Shown here one piece after another: positions 52,426-64,000 of a DNA stretch of 64,000 nt. The DNA is from Physcomitrium patens (lineage: Eukaryota > Streptophyta > Bryopsida > Funariales > Funariaceae): assembly GCF_000002425.4 (NCBI RefSeq), contig NC_037263.1, positions 13,960,607 through 14,024,606 on the forward strand, written 5' to 3'. Positions within the stretch are counted from its first letter, which is position 1, and every line of letters begins with the position of its first letter. Made by a program: the position numbers and the translations under genes. The notes under the pieces are model-generated. The model did not search any database and was not told the DNA's origin. It saw only the letters and a program-made list of their open reading frames with translations.

Positions 52426-53079
52426 ATTTTTTTTTAAAATAATGTCATTTTATAAAAGATGCTTTTATTCTAATAATTATATATAAATTATAAGAAACTT
52501 GAATATACTTATATCAACACATATTTTGAATCATTGTCAAGCTCATTGGAGCATATTTTTGTCAAGATTCAAATTTATGATTATTTATTGGCTAAGAAAA
52601 CAAGGTTTATTAAATGTAATTTTTAGACAATCTTATCTTATGCCAAAAGAAAAAAAAATACGACTTTTGATCAATAATAGATAATTTTCTTAAAGTCAAA
52701 GAAATCTCATCTTTGAACAATGAAATCAATATTAATTTTTGATTAAACTTTTCTTAAGTAAGTTCAATTAAATAAATCCCTTGATCCTTTCATTTGTGAT
52801 ATTAAAGAAAATTCTTCAAAATCTTATGATGATTCTAAGTTTAAATTTAAGAATAAACTACTATATTTCAAGGCTTGCTTTTATGTTCCAAAAGGTGAAG
52901 CATAATTATATGCTTTTGAAGCTTGTCACAACTTTCTAATAATCGGATATTTTGAATATAACAAGACTTCAAAACTAATATTTAGAGATTTTTGGTGGCT
53001 TCAAATGTGGAAGGCAATTAAAGATTTTGTACAATCATATGACATTTATTCAAAATCAAAAATTTCTTGCCATCAATCT

Positions 53080-53560
53080 TTCGGACTTCTTTAGCCATTA
53101 CTTATTTTTAAACATCCATAGTCTTTTGTTTCTATGGATTTTATTACAAATCTTTTAATTTCACGTTCTTATGATTTTATGTTTGTAATAGTAGATTATC
53201 TCACTACGATGACACATTTTGTATCATATACAAAATCTATTATATGTAAAAAAATAGATAAGTTTTTCCTTGATAATATCTATTATTATTATGGATTGTC
53301 TAAGGATATTATATTAGATAGGAAGTTTCAATTTGTATGAAGATTTTGAAAGACTTTTTTCAAGATTCTAAAGGTAGACATATAAATATCTTTGATATTC
53401 CATCTTCAAATTAATGGCCAAAAAGAACAAATAAATCAAGTTTTGGAGCAGTATTTAAAATATATTATCAACTATCAACAAGATGATTGCATAACTTTTT
53501 TGGATTTTAGCAAAGTTTTCTTATTATAATATAACATATTCTTCTATTCAACAAATATCT
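53080..53560 (+). pseudogene. Ty3 integrase remnant
   Basis: Matches the integrase core: SMDFITNLLISRSYDFMFVI, LTTMTHF, YYGLSKDIILDRKFQF, NGQKEQINQVLEQYLKYII. The catalytic positions D (MDFI), D (LDRK) and E (QKEQIN) can be placed. The segment 53134-53340 is free of stops, but the flanks are broken by a frameshift and stop near 53340. Confidence 0.85.
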
Positions 53561-54564
53561 CTTTTTACTAAATATGGTTATCATCCACAACTTAATATTT
53601 TTTATTTATCAAAAATTAATAATCTTAAAGCATAAAATTTGATGAATTATTTATCTAAGCTATATACAAAAATGAAGGTACAACTAAAAGAAGATCAAGA
53701 ATGACAAAAGATCAACATGGATGCTTATTAGAAGAAAAAACCTCAATTTCACATAAGTGATAAAATAAAGGTTATTTTGTTATAATATCAAGACTATTTA
53801 TACTTGTGACAAGTTGGATCATTATAGATTTGAACCATTTCTTATATGAAAACAAGTCAATCCAATAGCTTATTGATTAAAATTAGAATATTTTTTTCAT
53901 TGATATAAATATAATATTAGTGAATATACAAGAGAGCCAGTAAGGAATCTTACAAATGTAATAGAGAAGGTCAAAACTTTTTATCAATGACATCCATCAA
54001 AATCAAGATGATGAATCAAAAAAATCTTTTCTATAAAAAAAAGATGTTCAATGAAGATTGCATTCCATCTTCTATCTTTTATTACAATTTTTCTATTATT
54101 AGTAATAATAAGATGAAAAAACAATAGCCAACAGATTCAATTTAAGAACTATCATTTGTCAACTTATTAAACAAGATATTGTAATTATCACAACCTTCAA
54201 GAAAATATAATATAAATGAAGACCTTTAAGAAAAATATGTTTTTCATTGAATAGATAGTAAGATAAAATGGATTTTGTATCACAACCTTACAAGAGATTC
54301 TTGATGTTTGGTAATTTTATTAAAAGTAGGAATAATTCTTAATGATATTATAAATATTTTATTTGAAAGAAGTTATAAAGACCTCAATAATGTTCAAATA
54401 ATAGGATGATCTTCTTACTTGAGAATGAGACGTTATCAATGGCTAAAAAGACCTATTAACTATCTTTAAAAGAAAAAAAAACATCAAAATATGTAACAAA
54501 TATAATTTTTTGCATCTTGGACTTCATCAACAATAGATCACCACTTCTCATAGAACTTGTCCCT

Positions 54565-55119
54565 AAAAGATATATTATCATAGACATATATATTTGTCTT
54601 TATAATTATCTAAATAATATAAATAAATAGAAGTAAATAAAAATAGTTTAATTTGATAATATCTTATAGAATTTTTTTTAAAGCTTTATAGATGCAAATT
54701 CATCTTTATATGTGTCTATGAGTGATTCATAGATTGAATATTTGACTAATAAGTTAGCCATATATCACAAGTATTGGTAGCTCATGGTATAAGCTAACTA
54801 TGTGGTATACATAAAGAAAACTTGCCTTAGAAGTCAAGACATATGTCTTACAAATTGAACACATATTCAAAGTCTTATAGAATATCAACATGTAGCTTTT
54901 AATTAGATAGTATATATAGAAACAAGAATTAAGTATTTTTTATTCTTGTCAATTCTTTTCTTGTTTCTAGTCTAGTTTCAAGAATCTTTAGATTTCTAAT
55001 CTTTGATAATAGCCATTCCAATTTCTTCTTGAATATACATACTTTTTTGTTATCATTTTTTCTTCATTGATACTTATCTCACTTATTTATGTATCTTCTT
55101 TGAGTTCTTGTCCTTGACA
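54565..55119 (+). repeat. 3' LTR of the Ty3 element
   Basis: Partner of 48890-49465, ending TTCTTGTCCTTGACA at 55119 where similarity stops. The divergence between the two LTRs is large, so insertion is old. Confidence 0.85.
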
Positions 55120-55599
55120 TGATGTTTAGAATGTCATTGGTGTTACTGAGATAAAATTAGGAAAGTCTCTTATATTTGGCCTTCCAATACTATAACAATT
55201 TTTAGATGATCATGAAGAGTTTCAAAAGAAATCAAATTTTGATAAGGCTAACAAGAAACAATCCGGAGGTCCTTTATATGCTCTCATTGTTATTATTATA
55301 AGAGAACTTATATTGCATGTGCACACTTATCAAAAGCCATGCTTTACAATTAGAATACTTTTTTAGATGTTTATTATTTGTGAGGGTTCTTAGAGCAAAT
55401 GTTTTTGAAATAAAAGTTGACAATGGTTCTAGTATGTTTGTTGAATTGGATTTTTGAATTACTACCAATATGGGCTGGAAACTTTATTGTATTTTTTTAA
55501 TTTGAAAGTTCATTAATTCCAAAAATGATAAAATTTTAAAATCAAAATGCATTTATAAATTAGAATAAATATTGGCATTAGTTCTAATAAATAGATCAC

Positions 55600-55890
55600 T
55601 TAGTACTTTTAAGTGGAAACATAAAAGGGTTGAGATGTAAGTTGAAAACAAAAGAAGCAAAGATTGAAAATAGATGAGGTCAAGATGAGAGTTGAAAACA
55701 TAAGAAATAGGGGTTAGAAATAAGGGGAGTTAAGATGAGAGCTAAAAACAAAGGAAGCAAGGGCTAAAAACAAAGAAAGTAGAAATGAAAGCCATGATGC
55801 TAATAATAGTTTTTAGAGATGACTTATTTTTTTAATAATAGTTATAATAAGATGGATCAATTTAATAAAACAATGATCTATTTAATATTT
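55600..55890 (+). repeat. Right arm of the long inverted repeat, with purine-rich ~60-bp units
   Basis: Reverse complement of 48530-48795 (see there). The internal part repeats a purine-rich unit of about 60 bp: AGTTGAAAACAAAAGAAGC, then AAGATGAGAGTTGAAAAC, then AAGATGAGAGCTAAAAAC. It ends with GATGGATCAATTTAATAAAA, the same terminal motif seen in the hairpin. Confidence 0.65.
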
Positions 55891-56284
55891 TCTTTTATTT
55901 TTATATATATTTTCATATTCTTTTTAATTTATTATTAAAAAAAGTTTCGAATGACATGTAATGGATGGAGATATAAATGCAATAGCAAAAATTATAGTGG
56001 CATTAACAATGCCTTATTATAAGTATATCAAAAACTTTTGTTTTAAACACTAATCTAAAGTTTTAGCTCTTAAGATATTTTTTCATGCTAAAACTACTAT
56101 TTCGATGTCTATTAATTTATTTTTATTTTTTAAAATATTTCTTTGTAATAGCAATTTTTAGTAAAGTTAATAAATTTTTGATTACATATTATATATTATT
56201 TATGATTAAATAAACAAATAACTATCTGAAATTATATAAATATTCTTATTTATATTATTCTACAACATGTTATGGTCATTGTAA

Positions 56285-56450
56285 TCTTATATATATACTA
56301 GAAAAATCCATGTTGTTATGCATTGCAATCTCTAGCACAACCATCCATTTTCTTATTAATCTATGCTTCTTTGTTTTTATATTTCCTCATTCATCTACAT
56401 TTCTTTATTTATTGGTTTCTATATTTACTAAGTTTACTAAATTTCTTTCT
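56285..56450 (+). repeat. Second copy of the Helitron-like terminus (see 14050)
   Basis: ATATATACTAGAAAAATCC followed by ATGTTGTTATGCATTGCAATC, CCATCCATTTTCTTATT and a T/C-rich stretch, collinear with 14050-14225. A candidate partner end lies at 57265-57335 about 1 kb away. Confidence 0.5.
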
Positions 56451-57264
56451 TCATAGCTAATTAAAAGGTTTTTTTATCTTTTGTATTATACCTAAGTTGG
56501 TATTATACTTAATTTGGTCTATAAGCAATAGTTATAAGGATTTTTCTTTAAATAAGTTTAGAATTTAGTATAAAACATAGTCAATTAACTAAAGTTGAGT
56601 ATAGATGTGCACAAAATAGGTGAACTATGGTAAAAGAAGAATTGTAAAGAATATTACTATCAAATTCATATTGTATTTTCCAACTATATTTTCTAACTAT
56701 TGTAAATAAATTATTCTATAAAAGTAAAATAAAATAAAATAAATAACACTTAAAAATAATATGAAATAGTATGGTAATAGAATATATATTCAAAGAATAT
56801 GTTGAAAGGATTGCCAAAATATTTTTACATAAATAATTTATGAAATTTTTATACAAATTTTGTATGGATGAATAGATTTTTTTCCATCAAGATATAAGTA
56901 TATATATAATTACTAAATTAATCTATTTTTTTACTAAATTGACTAATTTTTCTCCAATTCCATCTATTTTTTAATAAAATACATGTGAAGTACTTGTTGC
57001 CTTCCTTAAATATAATACTAATTTTTGCAAATGGATACATGAAATTGAAATTGTTTGATTATTTGGATCAAAGAAGAGTAGAAGTTAGAATCTTGGCAAT
57101 ATAATTTTTTGAGGAAGTTGTGCAGAGATTCCTAAGGATTATATGGTGAGTTTGTTGTGAAGGAGTGTAAGTTCATTGTTACTTCTAGTAGCAAGCAACT
57201 AGAAAGGAAGGTTGGTCTTGTGCCAATAGACATAACATTGTAGCAAGTCCAAAGTATAAGTAAC

Positions 57265-57335
57265 CATTTTTGGTAGGGAGAGTCAATTTAGTAAAAAATT
57301 GGATCAATTTAGCAATTTTCTATATATATGTAGAT
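57265..57335 (+). repeat. Candidate element terminus (GGATCAATTTAG motif)
   Basis: GAGTCAATTTAGTAAAAAAT then GGATCAATTTAGCAATTTTC and CTATATATATG. The same wording occurs in the hairpin at 48455 and at 55845, so it is a recurrent element end. Confidence 0.5.
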
Positions 57336-57340
57336 ATTTG

Positions 57341-57344
<4 letters not shown>

Positions 57345-57377
<33 letters not shown>
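57345..57377. repeat. (TA)n microsatellite
   Basis: A TA run right after the terminus motif. Confidence 0.9.
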
Positions 57378-57386
<9 letters not shown>

Positions 57387-58327
57387 CTTGTAAATATTAT
57401 ATATATTTTAAAAACTGGTTATAATCTTTAAATTACTAAAAATAAATATTATAAGTATTAATTTTAATGTTCTTATTTTATTTTTATTTTAAATATATAA
57501 TTTATAAAAAATAATATTATATTTTTATAAATACCAATAAAATTTATAATTTTATATATACCTATTATATATATATGTATATTTTAAGTTGATCATAAAA
57601 GGGGTTCACCTTAAATATCATTAAATAATATGTAATTGTGACAACTTACTATTATCATATTGCTTATTAAATCAAATATTAATTTCTTTATTAAATTTTT
57701 AATCTAGTATGTTAAATATACTATATACATTTTTAATTTTATCTTTTGCACGTACACTAATTTGCTTACATTAAATTATAACCAAAAACTAGCTTTGTCT
57801 AAAAAATAACATATAAAATTTATATATATGTGTATATATTTATAACCTTCAGTGTTGGCCATAAATTTGTATGGACTTTCACTTGATGAGGATTGGATGA
57901 ACTTTACTTTAAATTGCATAATTTCAAATGATTTAAAACCCCCAAAAAAGTTTCCTACGAACAACGATCTTCTGTCGCGCAATCTCTAGAGGGAACGAGG
58001 GTCGGACGCGGGTCGGGGGCGGCACCCGAGTCCAGTCGGAGACCCTTCCAAACCCTAATTTCAGGACGGGGGGGGGGGGTTGTGCAGAGATGGCACTTGG
58101 ACGGAGCAATTGTCACTTGGTGGTGATGGCTCTCGACTGATGTCCGCTTGCTCGTTGCTTCTGATTCTGTAGGATTGCGACAACCCTTAGGAGCCTCGGG
58201 TTGCGTGTTAAGCGTAGAACTGGAGCTGAGGATGATAACAGATTTTCGAAGGGTGGCGTTGTGAAGGGAGAGAGCACGGGATTGGTAGTGTTTTAGTATC
58301 GCAGCAGTGGCGGAGGAGCCGATTGCC

Positions 58328-61300
58328 ATGGACGGCTCGGAGAATCATGGGAGAGGGCCGACGGGGGCGACGCCTGAGCAGATCGACGTGGAGAGCTACG
58401 CGAGCCTGTACTCGGGGCACACGAAGATCGCTCGCTTGCATTTCATAGCGGATCATAGCAATTCCCGCAATTTGGAGCTCGAGGCTTTGCGGATGGCGTT
58501 GGATGAGATTCGGAAGGGGGAGAACACGGTATTGTTCAAAGAGTGTGTGGAGAAGATAAACGGGCGCCTAGGGCCTGGTTACGGATTGGACCAGGAGTGG
58601 ATTGATACGGTGGAGCGCCGGGCTGCACAGCGGCAGGAGAAGCTTGAAATGGAGCTCAATGGATATAGGGTGTCCGTCTAGCCCTTTCTTTCTGGTTAAC
58701 GGATTTTAGGGTTAATCTTCTAGTATTTGGGAATGACGAAAGTGAAATTTGTATGGCCTTCTTAATCAAGTTTCTTGTATTTATTTGTGATGTCTCCTTG
58801 TGAGCTAATCAAGAATATGCAAGGCTTTTTTTAACAAGTTGTTTTCAACAGACAAACCTGATCAAAGAGAGCATTCGAATGGGCTACAATGACCTCGGCG
58901 ATTTCCATTATGCTCGCGGGGACCTTCAGCAAGCCTTCAAGTGCTACGTGCGGACACGGGATTACTGCACAACCTCCAAACACATAATTGCTATGTGCTT
59001 GAATGTTATTTTGGTTAGCATTGAGCTTGGACATTTTGTCCATGTCTCAAACTACGTTTCAAAAGCTGATCAGACTCCTGATGTGCAAGACCCCGTCGTG
59101 TTAGCCAAACTCAAATGTGCAGCCGGTTTGGCACACCTTGAGAGCAAGAAGTACAAGTTAGCCGCCCGCAAGGTACTTAGCTGGTTCTTTTCTAAGTGTT
59201 TTCTTATTTTTCATGTTGTGATTCGGGAAAGAAGCCGCAATACAGTTTGAGTTACGTACTTGGGAACTCTGTACTTCCTGAGGTTCTAAATTGAGTTACA
59301 TCTCAGGCTATAGAAATTTAAGTTTTGAATGAACTATCAAATTATTGGTTGTGATAGACGAGATGTCCCTTGAGGAGTTAAAGTGGGAAGTTCGGATTAG
59401 CATATAAAGGCGTTACAGCTCATGCTATTGGTTTGGTACGCAGTTTGTTGACACGAACTTCGAGTTGGGTAGCAACTACTCAGATGTTATAGCTCCCCAA
59501 GATGTTGCAACATATGGAGGTCTTTGCGCGCTTGCATCGTTTGACAGAGCGGAACTTAAAGTAAAATACCAAACCCTCTTTTAATTATTTTTTTTAGTGA
59601 TCTTTCTGGCTTATAAACTCTGCTATCGTAGCTTTTATCATGAGTTAGTAAGATGGATTTAATTCATTTTAATCATGTCCAATCTGTCGCCAATTGGTAG
59701 AGTAAAGTGATTGACAACATCAACTTCCGCAATTTTTTGGAGCTTGTCCCTGAAGTGCGAGAGCTGATCCATGACTTTTATGCGAGGTATGAGTTTTGTT
59801 CAGTACCAACTTTTACCTCTATATAATTTGCCTATTACAAAGTTTTGATCTGCGGTCTATTGGGTTTCCACTCTTAATGTTCAATAAGTTGCTGGTGATC
59901 ATAGAATTCAACCTGTAAAGCCTCTTCAGTTTTGCCGCAATTCGAAATTTTACAACACATGACCTGCGTAACATCTTGTAGGTTTCTCTGAAAAGAATAG
60001 AGAATATATAATTCGTGGTGTTCTTAGAGTACGCATGTTTAAATGTCGCAAATCACAACAGCCAAATTTTACAAATCATGTGAACCAACTTATAAGTCCA
60101 AATTCCTTAACTCACATTTGATAATGCGAGATGGCGTATCTCGTATTATATAGAATGTTTTCCTGAAAATTGGCACAATTGAATTATGGATACGTGCTTT
60201 ATTAAAATTGTACGTTCCAAGGACAGCACTTTAATGCGGGATAAGATTGATGGATGTTTATTTTAAGCTAATTCTCAAAGATAGCCATGTTTTTATTGGA
60301 GATCAGAGATCGGGATGAACTTTAGGTTGAACCAGACAAAATCCTGTGCCTTCCATTATCAAACGACAGTTTGTTGCTTTGTCTTGGTTATGACCTTGTT
60401 TCATCTCTAGAGATATTTTTGTTTTCGTATCTTTTGCAAGATTTTATCACAACTCGATAGCGCTGTAATTTGGACGTGTTGTTGGACTGATCTTACATCG
60501 GCTACCGGCTCTCCCCATTCAGTGATTGGGATTAGAAATAAACTTTCCAAAAGTTTGTTGCCCAGTCTGTTTCTCAGCTTAAAGTTTTCAAGAGAACACG
60601 AATGGGTTGCTCTGTGCTTGGAAGCTTAATGGCCTCGGTGTTATGCTGTCAATACACAGTTACTAAACGTGTTCTGGCTCATATTTCAGAGCCTCTGGTG
60701 ATTTGTTAAGTAGAGGATATGATCAAGTGTTCTATGGTTGACCTTTGGATGTTTTTTGCAGTCGATATGCTTCTTGCTTAGGGTATTTGCAAAAGCTGAA
60801 ACCGAATTTATTGCTCGATATTCATCTATACGATCATGTGGAGACATTATATGAGCAAATTAGACACAAGGCCCTTATTCAGTACACGAACCCCTTCATC
60901 TCAGTAGACCTGAACACAATGGCCAGTGCTTTCAAGACTAGTGTAACAGGGTTGGAGAAAGAGCTAGCTGCACTTATTACGGAAAATCAGATCCAGGTAC
61001 ATTCCAGAGCATTTTACTGTCAAAGTCACTTGTTTCGCTGTGTAGTGATTTCTTTCTACACTCGCATTTTTAGAGAAGGCGTTGGATCTCTGCATTGTTA
61101 ATTCGTGGTTGTTTCGGGGAGTAATTGAAACGCACAAAGAGTTTTCATGACTTTAAATTCTTTAGTAATCCAAGCAATTGCCGTGAACTACTTTAGGCGG
61201 CATGTTGAAAAGGCTTGTATGTGTTATGTTGCAGGCTCGTATCGATTCACACAACAAGATTCTGTACGCACGGCATGCAGACCAACGTAACACGACTTTT

Positions 61301-61414
61301 CAGCGAGTGCTGCAAACAGGCTCTGATTTCCAGAGAGAAACAAGAGCCATGCTCCTTCGTGCGAATCTAATGCGCCAAGACTTTGTCATGAAGGGGAATC
61401 GAAAGCAGCCCTAA
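58328..61414 (+). CDS. CSN1: COP9 signalosome subunit 1
   Basis: CSN1 (FUS6/COP11 in Arabidopsis) is a PCI subunit of the COP9 signalosome, which removes NEDD8 from cullins and represses photomorphogenesis. Six exons close perfectly in phase: 58328-58669, 58852-59172, 59444-59560, 59701-59786, 60762-60996, 61235-61414, giving 426 residues (Arabidopsis about 441). The helical-repeat half has [20 protein letters not shown] and [20 protein letters not shown]. The central [36 protein letters not shown] and [14 protein letters not shown] precede the PCI domain ([15 protein letters not shown] then [10 protein letters not shown], and [20 protein letters not shown]). The start is the first ATG in a GCCATGG context; an apparent extension upstream lacks an ATG. 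Intron 4 is long (975 bp). An upstream G-run lies in the leader. Confidence 0.97.
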
Positions 61415-61829
61415 ATAGCCTATGTATTAAAGCTGAAGAATCAGTGTGTAACTCGTATCAATGTCATCTGAAATATCAGAACCAGGCTTCTTGGTATGCG
61501 CTCAAGCAGCCAGCTATTTTACAAGCATGTTCATGTCTTGTTGAATGATCTTTAACGCATTACATTGATCTTATATATATTTTTCCCAAGTCCAGAACAA
61601 AATGTACAGATAAAAGCATGGTTTACTTTGACTGTTGATGTATCTCTGTTTTCTTCTTTTCTAATAATCCTTAATCACCTTAGAGTTAGAAAACCTTATT
61701 GACTGTTAAATGATTCGAAATTCATGAGAGAAGTGTGTAGTTCAAAACTTATACATTCTTTTTTTCACATCCATTTCCAGGTTTCACAGAAATAATTAGT
61801 TGTCTCCCTATAATTAACCCCCCCCCCCC

Positions 61830-61860
<31 letters not shown>

Positions 61861-63787
61861 AATAACCTCAATAATTAATCAAAATTTTGTGAACCGACTC
61901 CAGCTAAAATCTAACGATCTAGTGGTCTTTGTTGGATTGATAATCAATACTTGTTTCTGCAAGGGGTGATAACAATTAGCGGGAGGGACAACTGTATATA
62001 TATTGTTTTTTTCAATACAATTGTAAAACCCTCATATTCTAACAAATATCTGTTACAAATTCCAAGCAACCATGCTGGCAATGTTCGTGATATCTACATT
62101 GATAGTGATACTGTTAACCATAAATCTCAAGTACCAAACACTGATTTTTCAACTACCAACATCGTGTTGCGACAATGCATGTGATGTTTATATTATTTTT
62201 CCGTATCAAAAACTGCAATCCATTGAAAACATATTAATTTGACATTAAACATCATTGTTTTCATTTGAATAGCGATACTTATATACATCGATATCCACGT
62301 TCAGGTACTAAAACCACTGTGGAGCAAAATTACTGCAACCAGTAAGTTTAAATTTAATCTTTCTAACCTTACAGTGTAAATATTGGTTGTATTCTAAGGT
62401 TATTGTATCATATAAAATAGTTTTTTGTTAAAACAATCAGTGTTACTATATCGTCAACCATCATATCATTAATTTTAAAATTTGTTTCATGACAACAATT
62501 TGTGACAAAATCAGCTGAAGATTGTATGAATGTGTGTGTGTGAGTGTCTTTCTCTCTATATATATACAGACTTGCATATTCGCACATACGAGGGCTAAAG
62601 AGGGGCTCTTCGGATATAAATGGTGTGATCTTTCTCTTGAGAAGGCAATTTCAAACCAAGCAGGAAGCCAAAAGCTCAAAAACAGGATCATGTTGACAGG
62701 AATGACTCTGAAGACGCTGTAGGTGACGAGCATTAGATGAAGCAGGTTTGATTTTTGCTTCGAAGTGATCTTCAACAAATTTTCACCGAAACGAGTTTGC
62801 TCACATCTCCACTCCCATCACATCCCGCCGTTGTTCTGATAGCGTTGGCTTGAAACCCAGGAACTAAAATCGCTTCTTCAGCATCTTTCACGGCAACGGC
62901 AAAAGAAGAAGAAGAATAGAAACTCGCATGAAAAAAACAAAACTATGTAGCTGAACTACGAAGTCCACAACTGTGACCATGGATGAGGCAGTGCCAGTGT
63001 AAGTGAGTAAGCTCAAGCGAGATATAGCGAAGGAGAGGGGATGAGCACCGAGAGCAGGGGCAGGATGCAGAACAGAAGCGGGTGCCCCACCTGAGGCACA
63101 AATCTCACAGGCCAGACTTACAAAGTAGACACTGATGTAGGCCATGGCAATGTACCTTACTTCATCAATCTGCATTTGCCACAATCTCAAGTAAATTTGT
63201 TTTCGGATCAGCTGGCTGTTTTCCACGGTGGGACTCAATTGACACAAATCGATACAGAACACTTTATGCAGTTGCTACCACTGTAACCCACCGGCGTGTT
63301 CTCTGCACCAAGACTTCCTTCCCAACATGGGTCTTCAAAGAATTGTGTCATTTAATGCAACCAGAACACAGCGCACCGTTGCTACGCCCTAATTTCCTGA
63401 CACTTGAAAGTTGAAAGGGCAGTGCTTGGTCAGAATTGGTGCAGTCTGTGATCAGGCAAGTCATTTCCAAACGGAATTCTTATTGGGCCGGTGATTTGTG
63501 AACGCCGTCTCTTGAGGAACTGTGAAATCATGTAAATTCTATTTCCAGTGCTAAAAAAAAATGGAATCCACCCGTGCAAGTGAAACTCGTATTGCAGTCT
63601 TAATACATGTGAAACCACCAGCAAAACAGATGAGAAGTGTATACCAAAACCACACAGTTCTTGGGAGTTGCAGACTTGCTGAGTTGTTTTGTTTGTACTC
63701 CAATTTGTAACCCACTTGCTCGTATATCTCGTGGAAGTCGGTCCGATCGGCAGAGGCTTCCTCTGCACGAGGAGGGCAGCAACAGGC
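61415..63787. other. CSN1 3' flank and spacer with no supported gene
   Basis: 61415-61650 is the probable CSN1 3' UTR (ATTAAA near the stop). A C-run then A-run lies at 61819-61858. 62460-62780 is AT-rich. 62880-63280 on the minus strand is open but has a biased hydrophobic translation and no motif. 63430-63780 on the minus strand may be the 3' UTR of the gene entering from the right. Confidence 0.45.
61819..61858 (+). repeat. Poly-C/poly-A tract
   Basis: About 11 C residues directly followed by some 28 A residues. Confidence 0.9.
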
Positions 63788-64000
63788 TCAATAAGGACGA
63801 AACCTAGCCACGTTGGGCCTTCCTTCGAATGATCTTGTGTTGTGGGGAGGTCCCATTCTCTGCGGACAATAGCTGCCTCCGGGTCCATATCCTCCGTCCC
63901 TGTCCAGATAGTATTCTGGGGGAGGACCCTCTCCAGGGCGAGGTTGCGCGATCTTGATCTCGCCGATCTCGTTGCCTCTGATCGTTCGTGAACTGCGGGC
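63788..64000 (-). CDS. C-terminal 70 residues of an unidentified Pro/Gly-rich protein (5' end beyond the window)
   Basis: A frame open from the right edge to TGA at 63788 encodes GNEIGEIKIAQPRPGEGPPP, EYYLDRDGGYGPGGSYCPQR, then a basic end. Balanced, non-repetitive composition and higher GC than the spacer suggest true coding. A second minus frame (63430-63888) is longer but has a poor, biased composition, and either could be disrupted by a splice donor near 63800. No family recognised. Confidence 0.35.
   Translation of the reverse strand, partial: ARSSRTIRGNEIGEIKIAQPRPGEGPPPEYYLDRDGGYGPGGSYCPQRMGPPHNTRSFEGRPNVARFRPY

Larger units (their letters stand above)
48890..55119 (+). mobile_element. 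Decayed Ty3/gypsy LTR retrotransposon, both LTRs present
   Basis: About 6.2 kb with direct repeats at both ends (about 48890-49465 and 54565-55119) and a gag, protease, RT, RNase H, integrase order on the + strand. Stop codons and frameshifts are spread through all domains. Gag region about 49700-50610: ILLLNFALSWF-like stretch and a zinc-knuckle remnant LCLYFEEPKHIA-HC. RT about 51660-52100, RNase H about 52260-52400, integrase about 53090-53560. The element is non-functional and diverged. Order with integrase after RNase H is that of Ty3/gypsy, not copia. Confidence 0.88.
55891..58327. other. AT-rich repeat DNA and CSN1 promoter side
   Basis: Mostly AT-rich with a Helitron-like terminus at 56285 and a terminal motif at 57265-57335. 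From about 57955 GC rises; 57955-58327 is the probable CSN1 leader, with a G-run at 58069-58078. Confidence 0.5.

Noticed and set aside
58307-58327. Seven-residue N-terminal extension of CSN1
   Set aside because: It would begin at GTG; the first ATG in good context is 58328.
21906-61414. eIF3f and CSN1 (both of the proteasome-lid/CSN/eIF3 superfamily) as a functional cluster
   Set aside because: They are about 34 kb apart with unrelated genes and transposons between; coincidence is the simpler reading.

Overview
The window reads as nuclear DNA of a land plant with swimming sperm, most likely a bryophyte. Genes are intron-rich, with plant-type GT..AG introns of about 70 to 950 bp. Protein families are plant-like (COP9 subunit, eIF3f, fasciclin-like protein, CaMKK/GRIK-type kinase). 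One gene encodes CFAP206, an axonemal radial-spoke protein that flowering plants lack. Between the gene islands lies very AT-rich, strongly decayed transposon DNA with long (TA)n tracts. There are no operons, CRISPR arrays or phage.

Layout. 1-2.5 kb: exon-like blocks of an unrecognised coiled-coil protein (+). 4.6-8.2 kb: SCAI (-), ten exons. 10.2-10.6 kb: small unrecognised ORF (+). 11.2-13.0 kb: intronless CLASRP-type SR splicing protein (-). 13-16 kb: AT-rich repeats. 16.2-20.2 kb: CaMKK/GRIK-like kinase, eleven exons (-). 21.9-24.4 kb: eIF3 subunit f, six exons (+). 24.4-35.6 kb: decayed transposons, including an LTR relic at 25.8 kb and a dead LINE reverse transcriptase at 31.9-33.5 kb. 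35.7-36.5 kb: short secreted fasciclin protein, two exons (+). 37.6-43.4 kb: CFAP206, about twelve exons (-), with nine copies of a 74-bp unit in one intron. 43.5-58.3 kb: a second transposon block, with a 54-bp x 4 array, a near-complete but dead Ty3/gypsy element with both LTRs (48.9-55.1 kb), a pair of inverted repeats around it, and Helitron-like termini. 58.3-61.4 kb: COP9 signalosome subunit 1, six exons (+). 63.8-64.0 kb: the 3' end of an unidentified gene (-).

The host genes are housekeeping or regulatory: translation initiation (eIF3f), cullin deneddylation (CSN1), splicing regulation (CLASRP), SnRK1/AMPK-type signalling (kinase), transcription cofactor (SCAI), cell wall/apoplast (fasciclin) and sperm motility (CFAP206). 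They do not form one pathway. Exon coordinates were worked out by hand from splice signals, reading phase and family resemblance. Two joins (SCAI exon 8/9, CFAP206 exon 1/2) do not close in phase with canonical sites and are flagged. Family assignments rest on remembered family features, not on a search.
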